From Burkholderia aenigmatica (lineage in GTDB: Bacteria > Pseudomonadota > Gammaproteobacteria > Burkholderiales > Burkholderiaceae), in contig NZ_CABVQC010000029.1 in NCBI RefSeq assembly GCF_902499175.1, forward strand, positions 1-64,000: a stretch of DNA of 64,000 bases, read 5' to 3'. How positions within the stretch are numbered: position 1 is the first letter of the stretch; every line of letters begins with the position of its first letter. Positions 52,720 through 61,345 of the stretch are shown here, piece by piece. Position numbers and translations under genes: made by a program. The notes below the pieces were generated by a model, which did no database searches, was not told the origin of the DNA, and saw nothing but the letters and a program-made list of their open reading frames with translations.

Positions 52720-53679
52720 TCAAAACAGTTCGAGTTCGCCCGATTCGACCATCGGCCCCACGTCCTGCACCGATTCGCGGAAATCCTCCGGCGACCAGCT
52801 GAGGCTGAACACGAAACGCTGATCGAGGCAGACGGAGCGCCCCGATGCCGGGTCGGTCATCCGGTACTTGAAGCAGAGCTGCGGACAGTCGCCGCCGAAC
52901 GAGATGAACTTCTGCTTGTGATTGACGACGAGCGGCACCTGCACCGGATGGCGCGCCAGTGCCTCGGCGTCGCCGAGATAGCGGTTCTTGAACGCGCCCC
53001 ACACGAGGTTGGTCAGTTCGCCGAGCACGCTGTTCACGTCGCGGAAATCCGGCGCGCGGCCGGCGTCGCGAGTGCCGCCGATCATGTCGAGCAGCGGCTG
53101 CTCGCTCGTCTGCAGCAGCATGTAGCCGCGGCACCACGCGCTTTCGAGCGCGATCAGGCTGAACACTTCGCCGAAGATGATCTGGTCGCGCACGATGCAC
53201 GGCGTTTCGTGCTCGATCGTCATGCCCGGGAACAGGCTGTCGATGCGCGCCTCGGTGATCTCCGAGATGCCGCGCACGAGTGCGTTCGGGTAATCGCGGC
53301 CGAACAGGTATTCGTCGATCGCGCGCCTGAGCGGCGTCATGTCGTCCGCGACATAGGCCGCGCACGCGACGCGCGCGAGCGCCTCCGGCAGCCCGTCGCG
53401 CGACGCGAGCGATTCGCGGCGCAGGATGATCGGCAGCTCGGGGCGCAGCGCATCGATCTGCGTCGCGATGATCGCGCTCTCGGCCGGTGAGCCGCCGTAA
53501 TCCTCGGCCAGCAGGATCGCGCCGAGGTCGATGTTCGAGCGCAGCACCTTCAGCAGCCGGTTGCGCCGCACGGTCAGGCCGACCAGGTTGTGCTCGTCGC
53601 AGAAACGCTTGATCGCGTCAGCATGCGCGCGACTGTCGTCGAGTACGAGCACCTTGCTGACGGGTTTGTCCAGGGTCAT
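52720..53679 (-). CDS. Degenerate receiver fused to a CheC/CheX-type phosphatase domain
   Basis: A 319-residue protein. Residues about 8-130 form a receiver fold (VSKVLVLDDSRAHADAIKRFC). D14 and D15 are present, but at the phospho-acceptor position the sequence reads AILLAEDYGG, so A58 (or E59) replaces Asp and phosphorylation is unlikely. The usual Lys near PELPIILRRES is also not evident. Residues about 150-319 resemble the CheC/CheX fold, and S-VLG-E-LT-N (SVLGELTN) fits the S-x3-E-x2-N phosphatase signature. It ends ELELF, as does the CheX-like protein upstream. It may regulate CheY-P levels in the cluster. Function is inferred. Confidence 0.82.
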   Translation of the reverse strand: MTLDKPVSKVLVLDDSRAHADAIKRFCDEHNLVGLTVRRNRLLKVLRSNIDLGAILLAEDYGGSPAESAIIATQIDALRPELPIILRRESLASRDGLPEALARVACAAYVADDMTPLRRAIDEYLFGRDYPNALVRGISEITEARIDSLFPGMTIEHETPCIVRDQIIFGEVFSLIALESAWCRGYMLLQTSEQPLLDMIGGTRDAGRAPDFRDVNSVLGELTNLVWGAFKNRYLGDAEALARHPVQVPLVVNHKQKFISFGGDCPQLCFKYRMTDPASGRSVCLDQRFVFSLSWSPEDFRESVQDVGPMVESGELELF

Positions 53680-53711
53680 CTCAAGGGTTCCTAATGGTCG
53701 ATCAGGGTCGG

Positions 53712-54293
53712 TCAGAACAGTTCGAGCTCGCCGCCGGTATCCACCGTGGCCGTTTCCGGCATATGGAAATCGACCGGCGCGTTCGCGCACACGCACAACG
53801 TCGCACCGACCCGCACGTCACCATCTAGCGTCAGGTCGTAGGCGGCCACGTGATTCGGCGCCAGCGCGTGCAGGTAGTCGATGCTCGATCCGCTCAGCAG
53901 ATAAGGCGTCGACATCCCCAGGTCGGGAAACGGCACGGTCAGCGCCTGGTTGATCGCGCCGCAGCACAGGTTCGCGACTTCCATGAACGCTTCAGGCAGC
54001 GGCCGCTGGCTGCTCGTGCCCGCCGTCGCGCCGGCGAAATGACGGCGCGTCGCGTCGTCGTCGCTGAAGCGCAGTGCGAGCAGCAGGCGGAAATGCAGCG
54101 CCGAGATCGTCAGCACCGCGACATGCTCGGGCACCTTCGGCTTTGCACGCGACTTCGCATGCGCGTGATCGTGCCCGTCGTGCGCGAGGCCGGCGGACGG
54201 CCGGATGTCGCACGCGCCACCGGACGCGAGCCGTGTGTGCGCCGCGTCGAAGAAGATCCGTTCGAAGCCGGCTTTCGCCTGCGCGCTGATCAC
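53712..54293 (-). CDS. CheX-like chemotaxis phosphatase-family protein
   Basis: A 193-residue protein with a GTG start at 54293 that overlaps the stop of the preceding gene (GTGA). The fold and the motif EAFMEVANLCCGAINQALTV carry the E-x-x-N residues used by CheX/CheC phosphatases, though the first signature position is Glu rather than Asp/Ser. A His/Asp-rich stretch (HDGHDHAHAK) near residue 40-50 could bind metal. The C-terminus GGELELF matches the end of the downstream protein, hinting at a common docking tail. It is coupled to the MCP-like gene upstream. Confidence 0.8.
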   Translation of the reverse strand: MISAQAKAGFERIFFDAAHTRLASGGACDIRPSAGLAHDGHDHAHAKSRAKPKVPEHVAVLTISALHFRLLLALRFSDDDATRRHFAGATAGTSSQRPLPEAFMEVANLCCGAINQALTVPFPDLGMSTPYLLSGSSIDYLHALAPNHVAAYDLTLDGDVRVGATLCVCANAPVDFHMPETATVDTGGELELF

Positions 54294-55036
54294 GCCGCGC
54301 CTCCTTCGATCCGCGCGTGCAGTTGCCCGGCCAGCGTCTCGACGGTCGCGAGCGCGGCCGTGATCATCTTGCCGCCGGCCTGGATGTCCTGGAACGTCGC
54401 GGCCGTCACGAGATCGTTGCGGTTCAGGCTGTCGCGATAGCTGTTCGACAGTTGCTGCGAGCGCGCGGCCAGCCCGCGCACCTCGCTCGCGACGATCGAG
54501 AAGCCGCGCCCGGCCGTGCCGGCGCGCGCGGCCTCGATCGACGCGTTCAGCGACACGATCGACACGTGCGCGACGATCGCCGACAGCTCCTGGTTCTTCG
54601 TGCGCATGTCCTGGTTCTGCGTGGTCAGCGAGATCATCTGCTCGTGCCAGCGCTCGAAGGTGCCCGCGAGCCCGCGCAAGCGCGCGGCTTCGTCGGCGAT
54701 CTTCATCGCGTGCTGCGCGAGCGCCGTTCGATCGGCCGACAGCGCCTGCATGGCGTCGCGCTGCGTGCCGGCGGCGGACGTCTCGCGCGCCAGCGCATCC
54801 TCGAGCTGCACCTCGCGCTGCGCCCATGCGTCGGCCGCCTCGGCGTGCGCCGACGCCGCGTCGGCGACGCGCGCATCGGCTGCGTCGAGCGCGCCGCGCA
54901 ACTGTTTCGTATCGCGTTCAAGTGCCGCGACGAGCCGCTTGCGCGTCACGCGAAACACGACCGCCGCCACGATTGCGACGACGGCACCGCCCGCCAGGGC
55001 GGCGGCCATCTGGATCATCCACGCCTGCACGATCAC
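54290..55036 (-). CDS. Short membrane-anchored MCP-tip protein
   Basis: A 248-residue protein with a GTG start at 55036 preceded by GGAG; this ATG-less start lies 5 bp after the kinase stop. One N-terminal membrane helix (about 8-27, AAALAGGAVVAIVAAVVF) is followed by a long coiled coil. Then comes a chemoreceptor signalling tip (VSIVSLNASIEAARAGTAGRGFSIVASEVRGLAARSQQLS, about residues 160-200), and the protein ends about 45 residues later. There is no ligand-binding domain, no HAMP and only part of the descending helix. Such a stub could scaffold or activate the kinase. It is coupled to the CheX-like gene. Confidence 0.85.
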   Translation of the reverse strand: MIVQAWMIQMAAALAGGAVVAIVAAVVFRVTRKRLVAALERDTKQLRGALDAADARVADAASAHAEAADAWAQREVQLEDALARETSAAGTQRDAMQALSADRTALAQHAMKIADEAARLRGLAGTFERWHEQMISLTTQNQDMRTKNQELSAIVAHVSIVSLNASIEAARAGTAGRGFSIVASEVRGLAARSQQLSNSYRDSLNRNDLVTAATFQDIQAGGKMITAALATVETLAGQLHARIEGGAA

Positions 55037-55040
55037 GTCG

Positions 55041-57422
55041 TCACTCCGCCGCGCCGATATCCGCGCTGCGCGCACGCTCGTGCGCGACGCCCTGCGCAGC
55101 AGCGTCGGCCGCGAAGCGGGCCGGCAACGACACGATCGTCTCGAACGCGCGATACGGCGCACCGACGCGATCGTCGGTGAAGCGCAGCGCGATATCGCCG
55201 CCATCGCGCTTCAGGAAGTTGCGCACTGCGTCCATGCCGACGCCGCGCCCCGACACTTCGGTCACGGCACTCGCGGTCGAGAAACCCGGCCGGAAGATCA
55301 GCTCGGCTACCTCGTCATCGGACAGCGCCGCATCGTGGTCGGCGTCGATCCAGCCGCGCTCGCGCGCGATGCCGCGAATCCGGTCGAGTGCGAGGCCGCG
55401 GCCGTCGTCGCTCAGCACGAACCACAGCTCGCCGCCGCCCACGCCAACGGCGATGTCGATCGTGCCGGATGCCGCCTTGCCGGCTGCGCGACGCTCGTCC
55501 GACGATTCGATCCCGTGGTCCATCGAATTGCGCAGCAGGTGCATGAATACGTTCTTCAGCGTCGCGGCGATTTCGCTGCGCACGCGGTGGCCGTGGCTGT
55601 CGATATGCACGACGGGTGCCGGCTTGCCGAGTTCGGCCGCGAGCGACGGCAGCGACTCGATCACGCCGCCGAGCGCATCGCCGATGCCCTGCGTGCCGAG
55701 CTGGCCCAGCATGCGGCGCACGGCGTCGCGCGCCGCGTGCCAGTCGGCCGCGTTCGCCGGATCGGCGCCGTCGAGCACACGCAGGCTCTCGCTGATGTGC
55801 GCACGTTCGACCATCAGGAAATCGGCACCCTGCACCGGTTCGCCGCTGCGGCCGAGCGTGACCGCGTTGATCGTCGCGTAGTGTTCGACGGCCTCGCGCA
55901 CGCGCGCCAGGTCGTCCATCAGCGCATCGCGGTTCCACTCAGGGCCGCCGTCCGCGCGGCGCAGCGAGTCGTAGGCCTGCTCCGCTTCGTGGACGATGTT
56001 CGTCAGGTGCTGGAGGCTGTACGTGCGCGCATTGCCCTTGATCGTGTGCATGTTGCGGAACAGCGCCGCGACGATCGAGTGATCGGCGCGCTCGTGCTGG
56101 CGAATCATCCGCTCGTTCTCGCTGAGGAAGCCCTTCGCGCTGTGCACGAAGTCGTGGAACTTGTCCTGGCTGATCGACAAAATCTCGCCGATCATTTCGA
56201 GGCGGCGCTGCTGCTCGCCGGCCTGCGCGGTCAGCTCGCGAATCTCGGTCACGTCGCGCACGCACAGCATCAGGCGCACGACCGTATCGGTCTCGTCGGT
56301 GATCGCCGACCAGCTCAGGTCGAGCCACTTCTCGCGGCCGTCCGGCATCCGCTTCGCGACTTCGTTCACCAGCAGGTGCTCGTTGAACGCGAAGTTCATG
56401 CTGTCTTCGCCGAGGCACGCGTGCACGGCCGCGTCGACCTGCGAGCGTGCATCGGAGCCGATGTTCGAATCGTCGAACACGAGCGCCATCAGGTCGCGGC
56501 CCGCGATGTCGTTCGTCTCGAAGATGGTTTCGAGGTACGCGGAATACTCCGCATGCACGACGCCGCCTTCAACGACCGTCAGGATCCCCTGCTGCATGTT
56601 CTGCAGCATCGCCTGGATGTCGGCCGTCTTCTGCTTGAGCTGCGCCGCATTCTCCTGGATCTTCTCGATCATCCCGTTGAACGCGACGATCGAATGGCCG
56701 ATTTCGTCCATCCGGCCCACCGGCACGCGGCGCGTGAAATCCTGGCTCGTCGCGATCTCGCTCATCGCCGTCTGCATCCCGCTCAGCGGGCGCGTGATCT
56801 GGCGATACAGCAGCAGGCCGAGCGCGGTCAGCAGCACGATCACCGTGCCGGCGACGCCCGCGATCGCGGTCGCCGTCGTCGACAGCATCCCGTTCAGCGC
56901 ATTGATCGCGTCGTCCTTCTGGCGGTTCTTCTCGACGCGCAGCGTGTCGACGATGCTTTCGAGTTCATCGCGATACTGCGCGACGTTCGCGAACAGGTAC
57001 GCCTGCGCCATCTCGGGCTTGCCGTCGGCCTTCATCTTCACGGTGTCGTCGATCGCCGCGAAGTAGTTCGTGGCGCTGTCCTTCGCCTGCGAGACAAGCC
57101 CGACCTGCGCCTGCCCGACCGCCGACTTCGCCTGCACGTCGAGTGCGGCGCGCAGCGCGGCCTGCTTCGCCTTCAGCTCGTCGCGCGCCTGCGCGGCGGT
57201 ATTTGCGTCGGGCGCGTAGATGAGCGTCATCGTCGCGATCTGGATGTTCTTCACATCGGCGACGAGATCCGCCGACGCGAGCGCGCTCGGCACGATTCCC
57301 TGGGTGACCTGACGCACCTCGGACGCGCTCTTGCGCGTCTGGTACACGGCATAGATGCCGATCGCGGACAGCGCGAAGAACGTCAGGACGACTAGCAGCG
57401 TAATGCGATGACGAATGGTCAT
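55041..57422 (-). CDS. Membrane CheA-like sensor histidine kinase without a CheW domain
   Basis: A 793-residue protein starting MTIRHRITLLVVLTFF, with GGGGAG ahead of the ATG. The order is TM1 (about 7-27), a four-helix-bundle MCP-type periplasmic sensor (about 30-185), TM2 (about 186-210), HAMP (about 210-265), a PAS-like region (about 280-400), an Hpt-type segment with H459 in RNMHTIKGNARTYSL, and a HATPase domain with N-box LLRNSMDHGIESSDE, G1 DDGRGLALDRI, and G2 GRGVGMDAVRNFLKRDGG. The C-terminus stops after the ATPase, so there is no CheW-like P5 domain. It is a receptor and CheA kinase in one chain and probably phosphorylates the CheY at 52314. Confidence 0.92.
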   Translation of the reverse strand: MTIRHRITLLVVLTFFALSAIGIYAVYQTRKSASEVRQVTQGIVPSALASADLVADVKNIQIATMTLIYAPDANTAAQARDELKAKQAALRAALDVQAKSAVGQAQVGLVSQAKDSATNYFAAIDDTVKMKADGKPEMAQAYLFANVAQYRDELESIVDTLRVEKNRQKDDAINALNGMLSTTATAIAGVAGTVIVLLTALGLLLYRQITRPLSGMQTAMSEIATSQDFTRRVPVGRMDEIGHSIVAFNGMIEKIQENAAQLKQKTADIQAMLQNMQQGILTVVEGGVVHAEYSAYLETIFETNDIAGRDLMALVFDDSNIGSDARSQVDAAVHACLGEDSMNFAFNEHLLVNEVAKRMPDGREKWLDLSWSAITDETDTVVRLMLCVRDVTEIRELTAQAGEQQRRLEMIGEILSISQDKFHDFVHSAKGFLSENERMIRQHERADHSIVAALFRNMHTIKGNARTYSLQHLTNIVHEAEQAYDSLRRADGGPEWNRDALMDDLARVREAVEHYATINAVTLGRSGEPVQGADFLMVERAHISESLRVLDGADPANAADWHAARDAVRRMLGQLGTQGIGDALGGVIESLPSLAAELGKPAPVVHIDSHGHRVRSEIAATLKNVFMHLLRNSMDHGIESSDERRAAGKAASGTIDIAVGVGGGELWFVLSDDGRGLALDRIRGIARERGWIDADHDAALSDDEVAELIFRPGFSTASAVTEVSGRGVGMDAVRNFLKRDGGDIALRFTDDRVGAPYRAFETIVSLPARFAADAAAQGVAHERARSADIGAAE

Positions 57423-57528
57423 GAGTACAGCTCCCCGCAGCGATCCGGCTTCGACCGCCGTTTGGTCTATTGAAAGAATGTGAGCGCCGAATTATCGGGG
57501 ATGGTGTATGACGCTCCGATGACCGGAA

Positions 57529-57545
57529 ATCAATCGTTCATTGAT
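57529..57545. promoter_or_regulatory. ATCAAT-N5-ATTGAT inverted repeat upstream of the chemosensory operon
   Basis: Perfect 6-bp arms (57529-57534 and 57540-57545) lie in the AT-rich 455-bp gap, about 110 bp upstream of the kinase start. It is a candidate operator for the minus-strand cluster. Confidence 0.35.
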
Positions 57546-57579
57546 AAAAATGAAATGAACAATTGTGACGAAAGAGCCC

Positions 57580-57606
57580 TAAAGTATTGCCAGAATCTGC
57601 CGTTAA
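57580..57606 (+). promoter_or_regulatory. Sigma-28-like promoter on the plus strand
   Basis: TAAAGTAT, eleven bases, then GCCGTTAA. This differs from the flagellar sigma-28 consensus (TAAAGTTT-N11-GCCGATAA) at one base in each element and has exact spacing. It points away from the kinase operon into a stretch without a convincing gene, towards the actP terminator. It may drive a short RNA, or be chance. Confidence 0.45.
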
Positions 57607-57806
57607 CCTCCTGCCACAAGGCTTCGATCGGCACTACGGCGCAGGCGGAAAATCCGGGATTCGGATATTTTATTTTTATTTATTTAATCCGCGGATTAGC
57701 TGCAATCGGGCTTTCGTAAAACGTTTGCGCATTATCGGCGAATCCAGTCGAATTCGCGATTTTTTATTGCCGGCGAGTCATTCGACGGACGGATGAAAAC
57801 GATGCC

Positions 57807-57862
57807 GCCCGCCCCGGGGCCGACGAGCGACGATAAATCGCATCGTCGGCCCCGGGGCGGGC
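57807..57862 (-). terminator. Very long stem terminator downstream of actP
   Basis: Twenty-base perfect arms (57807-57826 and 57843-57862) enclose a 16-base loop. They lie 16 bp past the actP stop in the minus direction. A short T-rich tail (CGTTTTC) follows on the minus strand. The stem is unusually long and GC-rich for a terminator. It also faces any plus-strand transcript starting near 57613. Confidence 0.65.
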
Positions 57863-57877
57863 GTGACCGGCTACCGC

Positions 57878-59608
57878 TCAGTGGCTGCTGGCGCGCGTCG
57901 CCCCCAGCCCCGTTTCCGAACGCACCTGCTGCGCGGCGAACGCGCCCTTCTCCGCGTTCGCGCGCAGGCTCGTGTCGAGTACCGAGAACAGCCACACGCC
58001 CACGAAGCCGATCGTCATCGAGAACAACGCAGGCGACGTGTACGGGAACCATGCCGAACCCTTCGGATAACCGAGCGTCGCCTCCCACACCGACGGCGAC
58101 ACGATGGTCAGCCCCACCGACGAGACCAGCCCCAGGAACCCGCCGATGACCGCGCCACGCGTGGTGCAGCCCTTCCACATCATCGACAGGAACAGCACCG
58201 GGAAATTGGCCGACGCCGCCACCGCGAACGCCAGCGACACCATGAACGCGACGTTCTGCTTCTCGAACGCGATGCCCAGCAACACGGCGATCACGCCGAG
58301 CACCAGCGTCGTGATGCGCGACACCTTCAGCTCGTCCGCACTGTTCGCGTTGCCGTTCTTGAAGACCGTGGCATAGAGGTCGTGCGACACCGCGGACGCG
58401 CCCGACAGCGTGAGCCCGGCGACCACCGCCAGAATCGTCGCGAAGGCCACGGCCGAGATGAAGCCGTAGAACACGTCGCCGCCCACCGTCTTGGCCACCA
58501 GCACCGCGGCCATGTTGGCCGTGCCCGCGCCGCCCTTGATCACGCCCTTGGCCACGTCGGACAGTTCCGGATTGGTCAGCACCAGCGTGATCGCGCCGAA
58601 ACCGATGATGAAGATCAGCACGTAGAAGTAGCCGATCCAGGTGGTGGCCCAGAACACGGACTTACGCGCTTCCTTCGCATCCGGCACCGTGAAGAAGCGC
58701 ATCAGGATGTGCGGCAGGCCGGCAGTGCCGAACATCAGCGCCATGCCGAACGAAATGGCCGAGATCGGATCCTTGATGAACCCGCCCGGCGACATCACCG
58801 ACAGCCCGATCCGGGTCGCGTCGTCCGGCGACTTGCCGGCGTTCGCGGCGATCGCGGTCTTGACTTCCACGGCATGGGCGAACAGCGCCTCCGGGCTGAA
58901 GCCGTACTGCGCGAGCACCATGATCGCCATGAACGTCACGCCCGCGAGCAGCATGCACGCCTTGATGATCTGCACCCACGTGGTGGCGGTCATGCCGCCG
59001 AACAGCACGTAGACCATCATCAGCGCACCGACGATGACGACGGCCACCCAGTAGTCGAGACCGAACAGCAGTTTGATGAGCTGCCCCGCGCCCACCATCT
59101 GCGCGATCAGGTAGAACGCCACCACCACCAGCGTGCCGACCGCGGCGAAACTGCGGATCGGCCCCTGTTCGAAGCGGTAGCCCGCGACGTCGGCGAAGGT
59201 GAACTTGCCGAGGTTGCGCAGCCGCTCGGCCATCAGGAACGTGATGACCGGCCAGCCGACCAGGAAGCCGATCGAGTAGATCAGGCCGTCGTAACCCGAC
59301 GTCATCACCGCCGCGGAAATGCCGAGGAAGGAGGCCGCCGACATGTAGTCGCCCGAGATCGCCAGGCCGTTCTGAAAACCGGTAATGCCGCCGCCGGCCG
59401 TGTAGAAATCCGCGGCGGAACGCGTGCGCGCCGCCGCCCACTTGGTGATCCACAACGTCCCTGCCACGAACAGCGCGAACAGGACGATGGCCGTGGTGTT
59501 GGTCGCCTGCTTGGCGGTCTGCCCGACATCGCCGCCGCCCGCGACGGCCACGCCGCACACGCCCGCCGCCAGCAGCGCAACCAGCGTCATCGAAAGTGTC
59601 TTCTTCAT
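57878..59608 (-). CDS. actP: Cation/acetate symporter ActP
   Basis: A 576-residue sodium:solute symporter with a cleavable-like N-terminus (LAAGVCGVAVAGGGDVGQ) and about 13 membrane helices. Family features are TRSAADFYTAGGGITGFQNGLAISGDYMSAASFLGISAAVM, LAERLRNLGKFTFADV, FGGMTATTWVQIIKA, and GLTLSGASAVSHDLYA. It imports acetate, pyruvate-like or other short carboxylates with sodium or protons. The start overlaps the stop of the DUF485 gene, its usual partner. A long hairpin follows the stop. Confidence 0.95.
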   Translation of the reverse strand: MKKTLSMTLVALLAAGVCGVAVAGGGDVGQTAKQATNTTAIVLFALFVAGTLWITKWAAARTRSAADFYTAGGGITGFQNGLAISGDYMSAASFLGISAAVMTSGYDGLIYSIGFLVGWPVITFLMAERLRNLGKFTFADVAGYRFEQGPIRSFAAVGTLVVVAFYLIAQMVGAGQLIKLLFGLDYWVAVVIVGALMMVYVLFGGMTATTWVQIIKACMLLAGVTFMAIMVLAQYGFSPEALFAHAVEVKTAIAANAGKSPDDATRIGLSVMSPGGFIKDPISAISFGMALMFGTAGLPHILMRFFTVPDAKEARKSVFWATTWIGYFYVLIFIIGFGAITLVLTNPELSDVAKGVIKGGAGTANMAAVLVAKTVGGDVFYGFISAVAFATILAVVAGLTLSGASAVSHDLYATVFKNGNANSADELKVSRITTLVLGVIAVLLGIAFEKQNVAFMVSLAFAVAASANFPVLFLSMMWKGCTTRGAVIGGFLGLVSSVGLTIVSPSVWEATLGYPKGSAWFPYTSPALFSMTIGFVGVWLFSVLDTSLRANAEKGAFAAQQVRSETGLGATRASSH

Positions 59609-59913
59609 TGGGCGACGTCCTGCAGGATGTCCTGCGTCAGTTGATCGTATTCGTTGTTCGCGCGGCGCACGTAGATACCGGTGATGACGACGGTGAACAC
59701 GATCACCGCCATGCCGACCGGTACGCCGACACTCGTCACGCCGGTGCTCACGGGCTTCGCGAGGAACGACTTGTCGAATGCGATCAGGGCGATATAGCCG
59801 TAGTACACGATCAGCATCAGCACGGTCAGGCAGATACCGAGCGTGTTGCGTCGTCGCTTGAGCTGCGCATACTTCGGATGCGCTTCGATTTTTTTTACCA
59901 ACCCATCATGCAT
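59605..59913 (-). CDS. DUF485 membrane protein, partner of ActP
   Basis: A 102-residue protein with two membrane helices (about 27-47 LGICLTVLMLIVYYGYIALIAF; about 65-87 VPVGMAVIVFTVVITGIYVRRA). The sequence from MHDGLVKKIEAHPKYAQLKRRRNTLG onward is the classic DUF485/YjcH pattern. It overlaps actP by 4 bp (ATGA). DUF485 proteins nearly always precede actP and are thought to assist the symporter. Confidence 0.94.
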   Translation of the reverse strand: MHDGLVKKIEAHPKYAQLKRRRNTLGICLTVLMLIVYYGYIALIAFDKSFLAKPVSTGVTSVGVPVGMAVIVFTVVITGIYVRRANNEYDQLTQDILQDVAQ

Positions 59914-60599
59914 CGCCTGTCTCCTGGTTTGCTCTTGAATGAGTCCGGCGATTCTGAACAGCGAAGCTGACTGCGTGCTTACTCGATCTTTCGTGGGCGC
60001 ACTATGGTTTTCCCTAGCGGCACGGGACGCTGTGGCGCTGTCGCACGCGAGACGCTCGATGCGTGTATGCGGCCCTGCGCGGAGCGCGCCGTAACGTCGA
60101 CGCCGTTTCAGCGCAGCGATGCGGGTTAGTCAGGACGCAATTTTTCGATCGTCCTCGATAAACGGCTATTCCTGCGCAGCGCCGCTCACTCACGTCGATC
60201 GAGCCGATGGAGGGGGATGGGCGTAGCGGAGACACCGCATCCGCGCGGCAACGATGCGCACGCTCGCCGGCGGCGAAGCGTCGACGGATCTTTTGCAACG
60301 ACAGCCATCAGCGAAAAGCGCCGCTGTCAGTCAGCTTGCTTCCGACGCTCGTCGTGATGCAGCTTGATATGACGGCCCGGCTCCGGATCCTGTCGGCACC
60401 CTCCGCAGGCGGTGGCATGGCCGTGGTTCGATCGAAGATGGCAAGCCCGGGCGCTGCGACAGCACCGCCGGCGCCCGCATGACGGGTGCGCGGCATCGAA
60501 TTCATTCCAGACAGGAAACAATCAATCGCACGCCGGCGATTCACGTCCCCGTCCGCACGCTCTAGACTGTCGCATCGCTCCCCTTTCCGGACCCACGCA
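59914..60599. other. Intergenic region between the actP operon and the esterase gene
   Basis: This 686-bp gap should hold the divergent promoters of the DUF485-actP operon and the esterase gene. I see no convincing protein, RNA gene or strong palindrome. Open frames here have Arg/Ser-rich composition typical of antisense GC-rich DNA. Confidence 0.5.
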
Positions 60600-61283
60600 A
60601 TGACCGACGTCCTGCCGCTGACCACCGATCCCGAGTCGGGCCTCCAGTACCGGCTGCGCCCGGCCACCGGCCGCCCCGTTGCCCGCCTGTTGCTGCTGCA
60701 TGGCGTCGGCGGCAACGAGACCAATCTGCTGAACCTGACCGACGTCATCGATCCGCGCATCGAGATCGCGTTCCTGCGCGCCCCGCTCACGTTCGGGCCC
60801 AACCAGCACGCGTGGTTTCCGGTGCGCTTCGGCCCGAACGGCCCCGAAATCGACGCGGCCCGCGCCGACGCCAGCCGCCTCAAGCTGATCACGCTGCTAC
60901 GTGCCTTCCGCGCGCGGGACGGTGCGGGCGCCGAGTTGCCGACCGTGATCGCCGGCTTCAGCCAGGGCGGCATCATGAGCGCGAGCGTCGGGCTCACGTC
61001 GCCGGGCGATGTCGCCGCGTTCGCCGTGCTGTGCGGGCGCATCCTGCCCGAAATCGATCCGCTGGTCGCGCCGCGCGATGCGCTTCGCCCGCTCCATGCG
61101 CTGATCATGCACGGCCGCTTCGACGACAAGCTGCCCGTCGCGTGGGCCGACACCGCCGACGCGAAACTCGCAGCGCTCGGCGTCGCGCACGACACGCGGC
61201 TGTACAACGCCGGCCACGAGCTGACCGACGAAATGGCCGGCGATTTCGGCCGATGGGTCGGCGAACGCACCGGGTTGAACTGA
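60600..61283 (+). CDS. Alpha/beta hydrolase, phospholipase/carboxylesterase type (YpfH-like)
   Basis: A 227-residue cytosolic esterase starting MTDVLPLTTDPESGLQYR. The oxyanion segment is LLLLHGVGGNETNL, the nucleophile Ser is in IAGFSQGGIMSA, the Asp in MHGRFDDKLPVAW, and the His in YNAGHELTDEM. These are the features of the acyl-protein-thioesterase/carboxylesterase family. It hydrolyses small acyl esters; the physiological substrate is unknown. It is convergent with the ansP gene and is not in an operon. Confidence 0.93.
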   Translation: MTDVLPLTTDPESGLQYRLRPATGRPVARLLLLHGVGGNETNLLNLTDVIDPRIEIAFLRAPLTFGPNQHAWFPVRFGPNGPEIDAARADASRLKLITLLRAFRARDGAGAELPTVIAGFSQGGIMSASVGLTSPGDVAAFAVLCGRILPEIDPLVAPRDALRPLHALIMHGRFDDKLPVAWADTADAKLAALGVAHDTRLYNAGHELTDEMAGDFGRWVGERTGLN

Positions 61284-61345
61284 CTGTCACGGGGCGCCGG
61301 GGCGCTCGCTCGCGAACGAGCCGGCGCGCCCGGCGCGTACCCTCT

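Noticed and set aside
57480..57719. Small plus-strand open frame (79 codons) upstream of the chemosensory operon
   Set aside because: It has no ribosome site, no family resemblance and lies in AT-rich promoter DNA. If a plus-strand transcript exists it is more likely non-coding.
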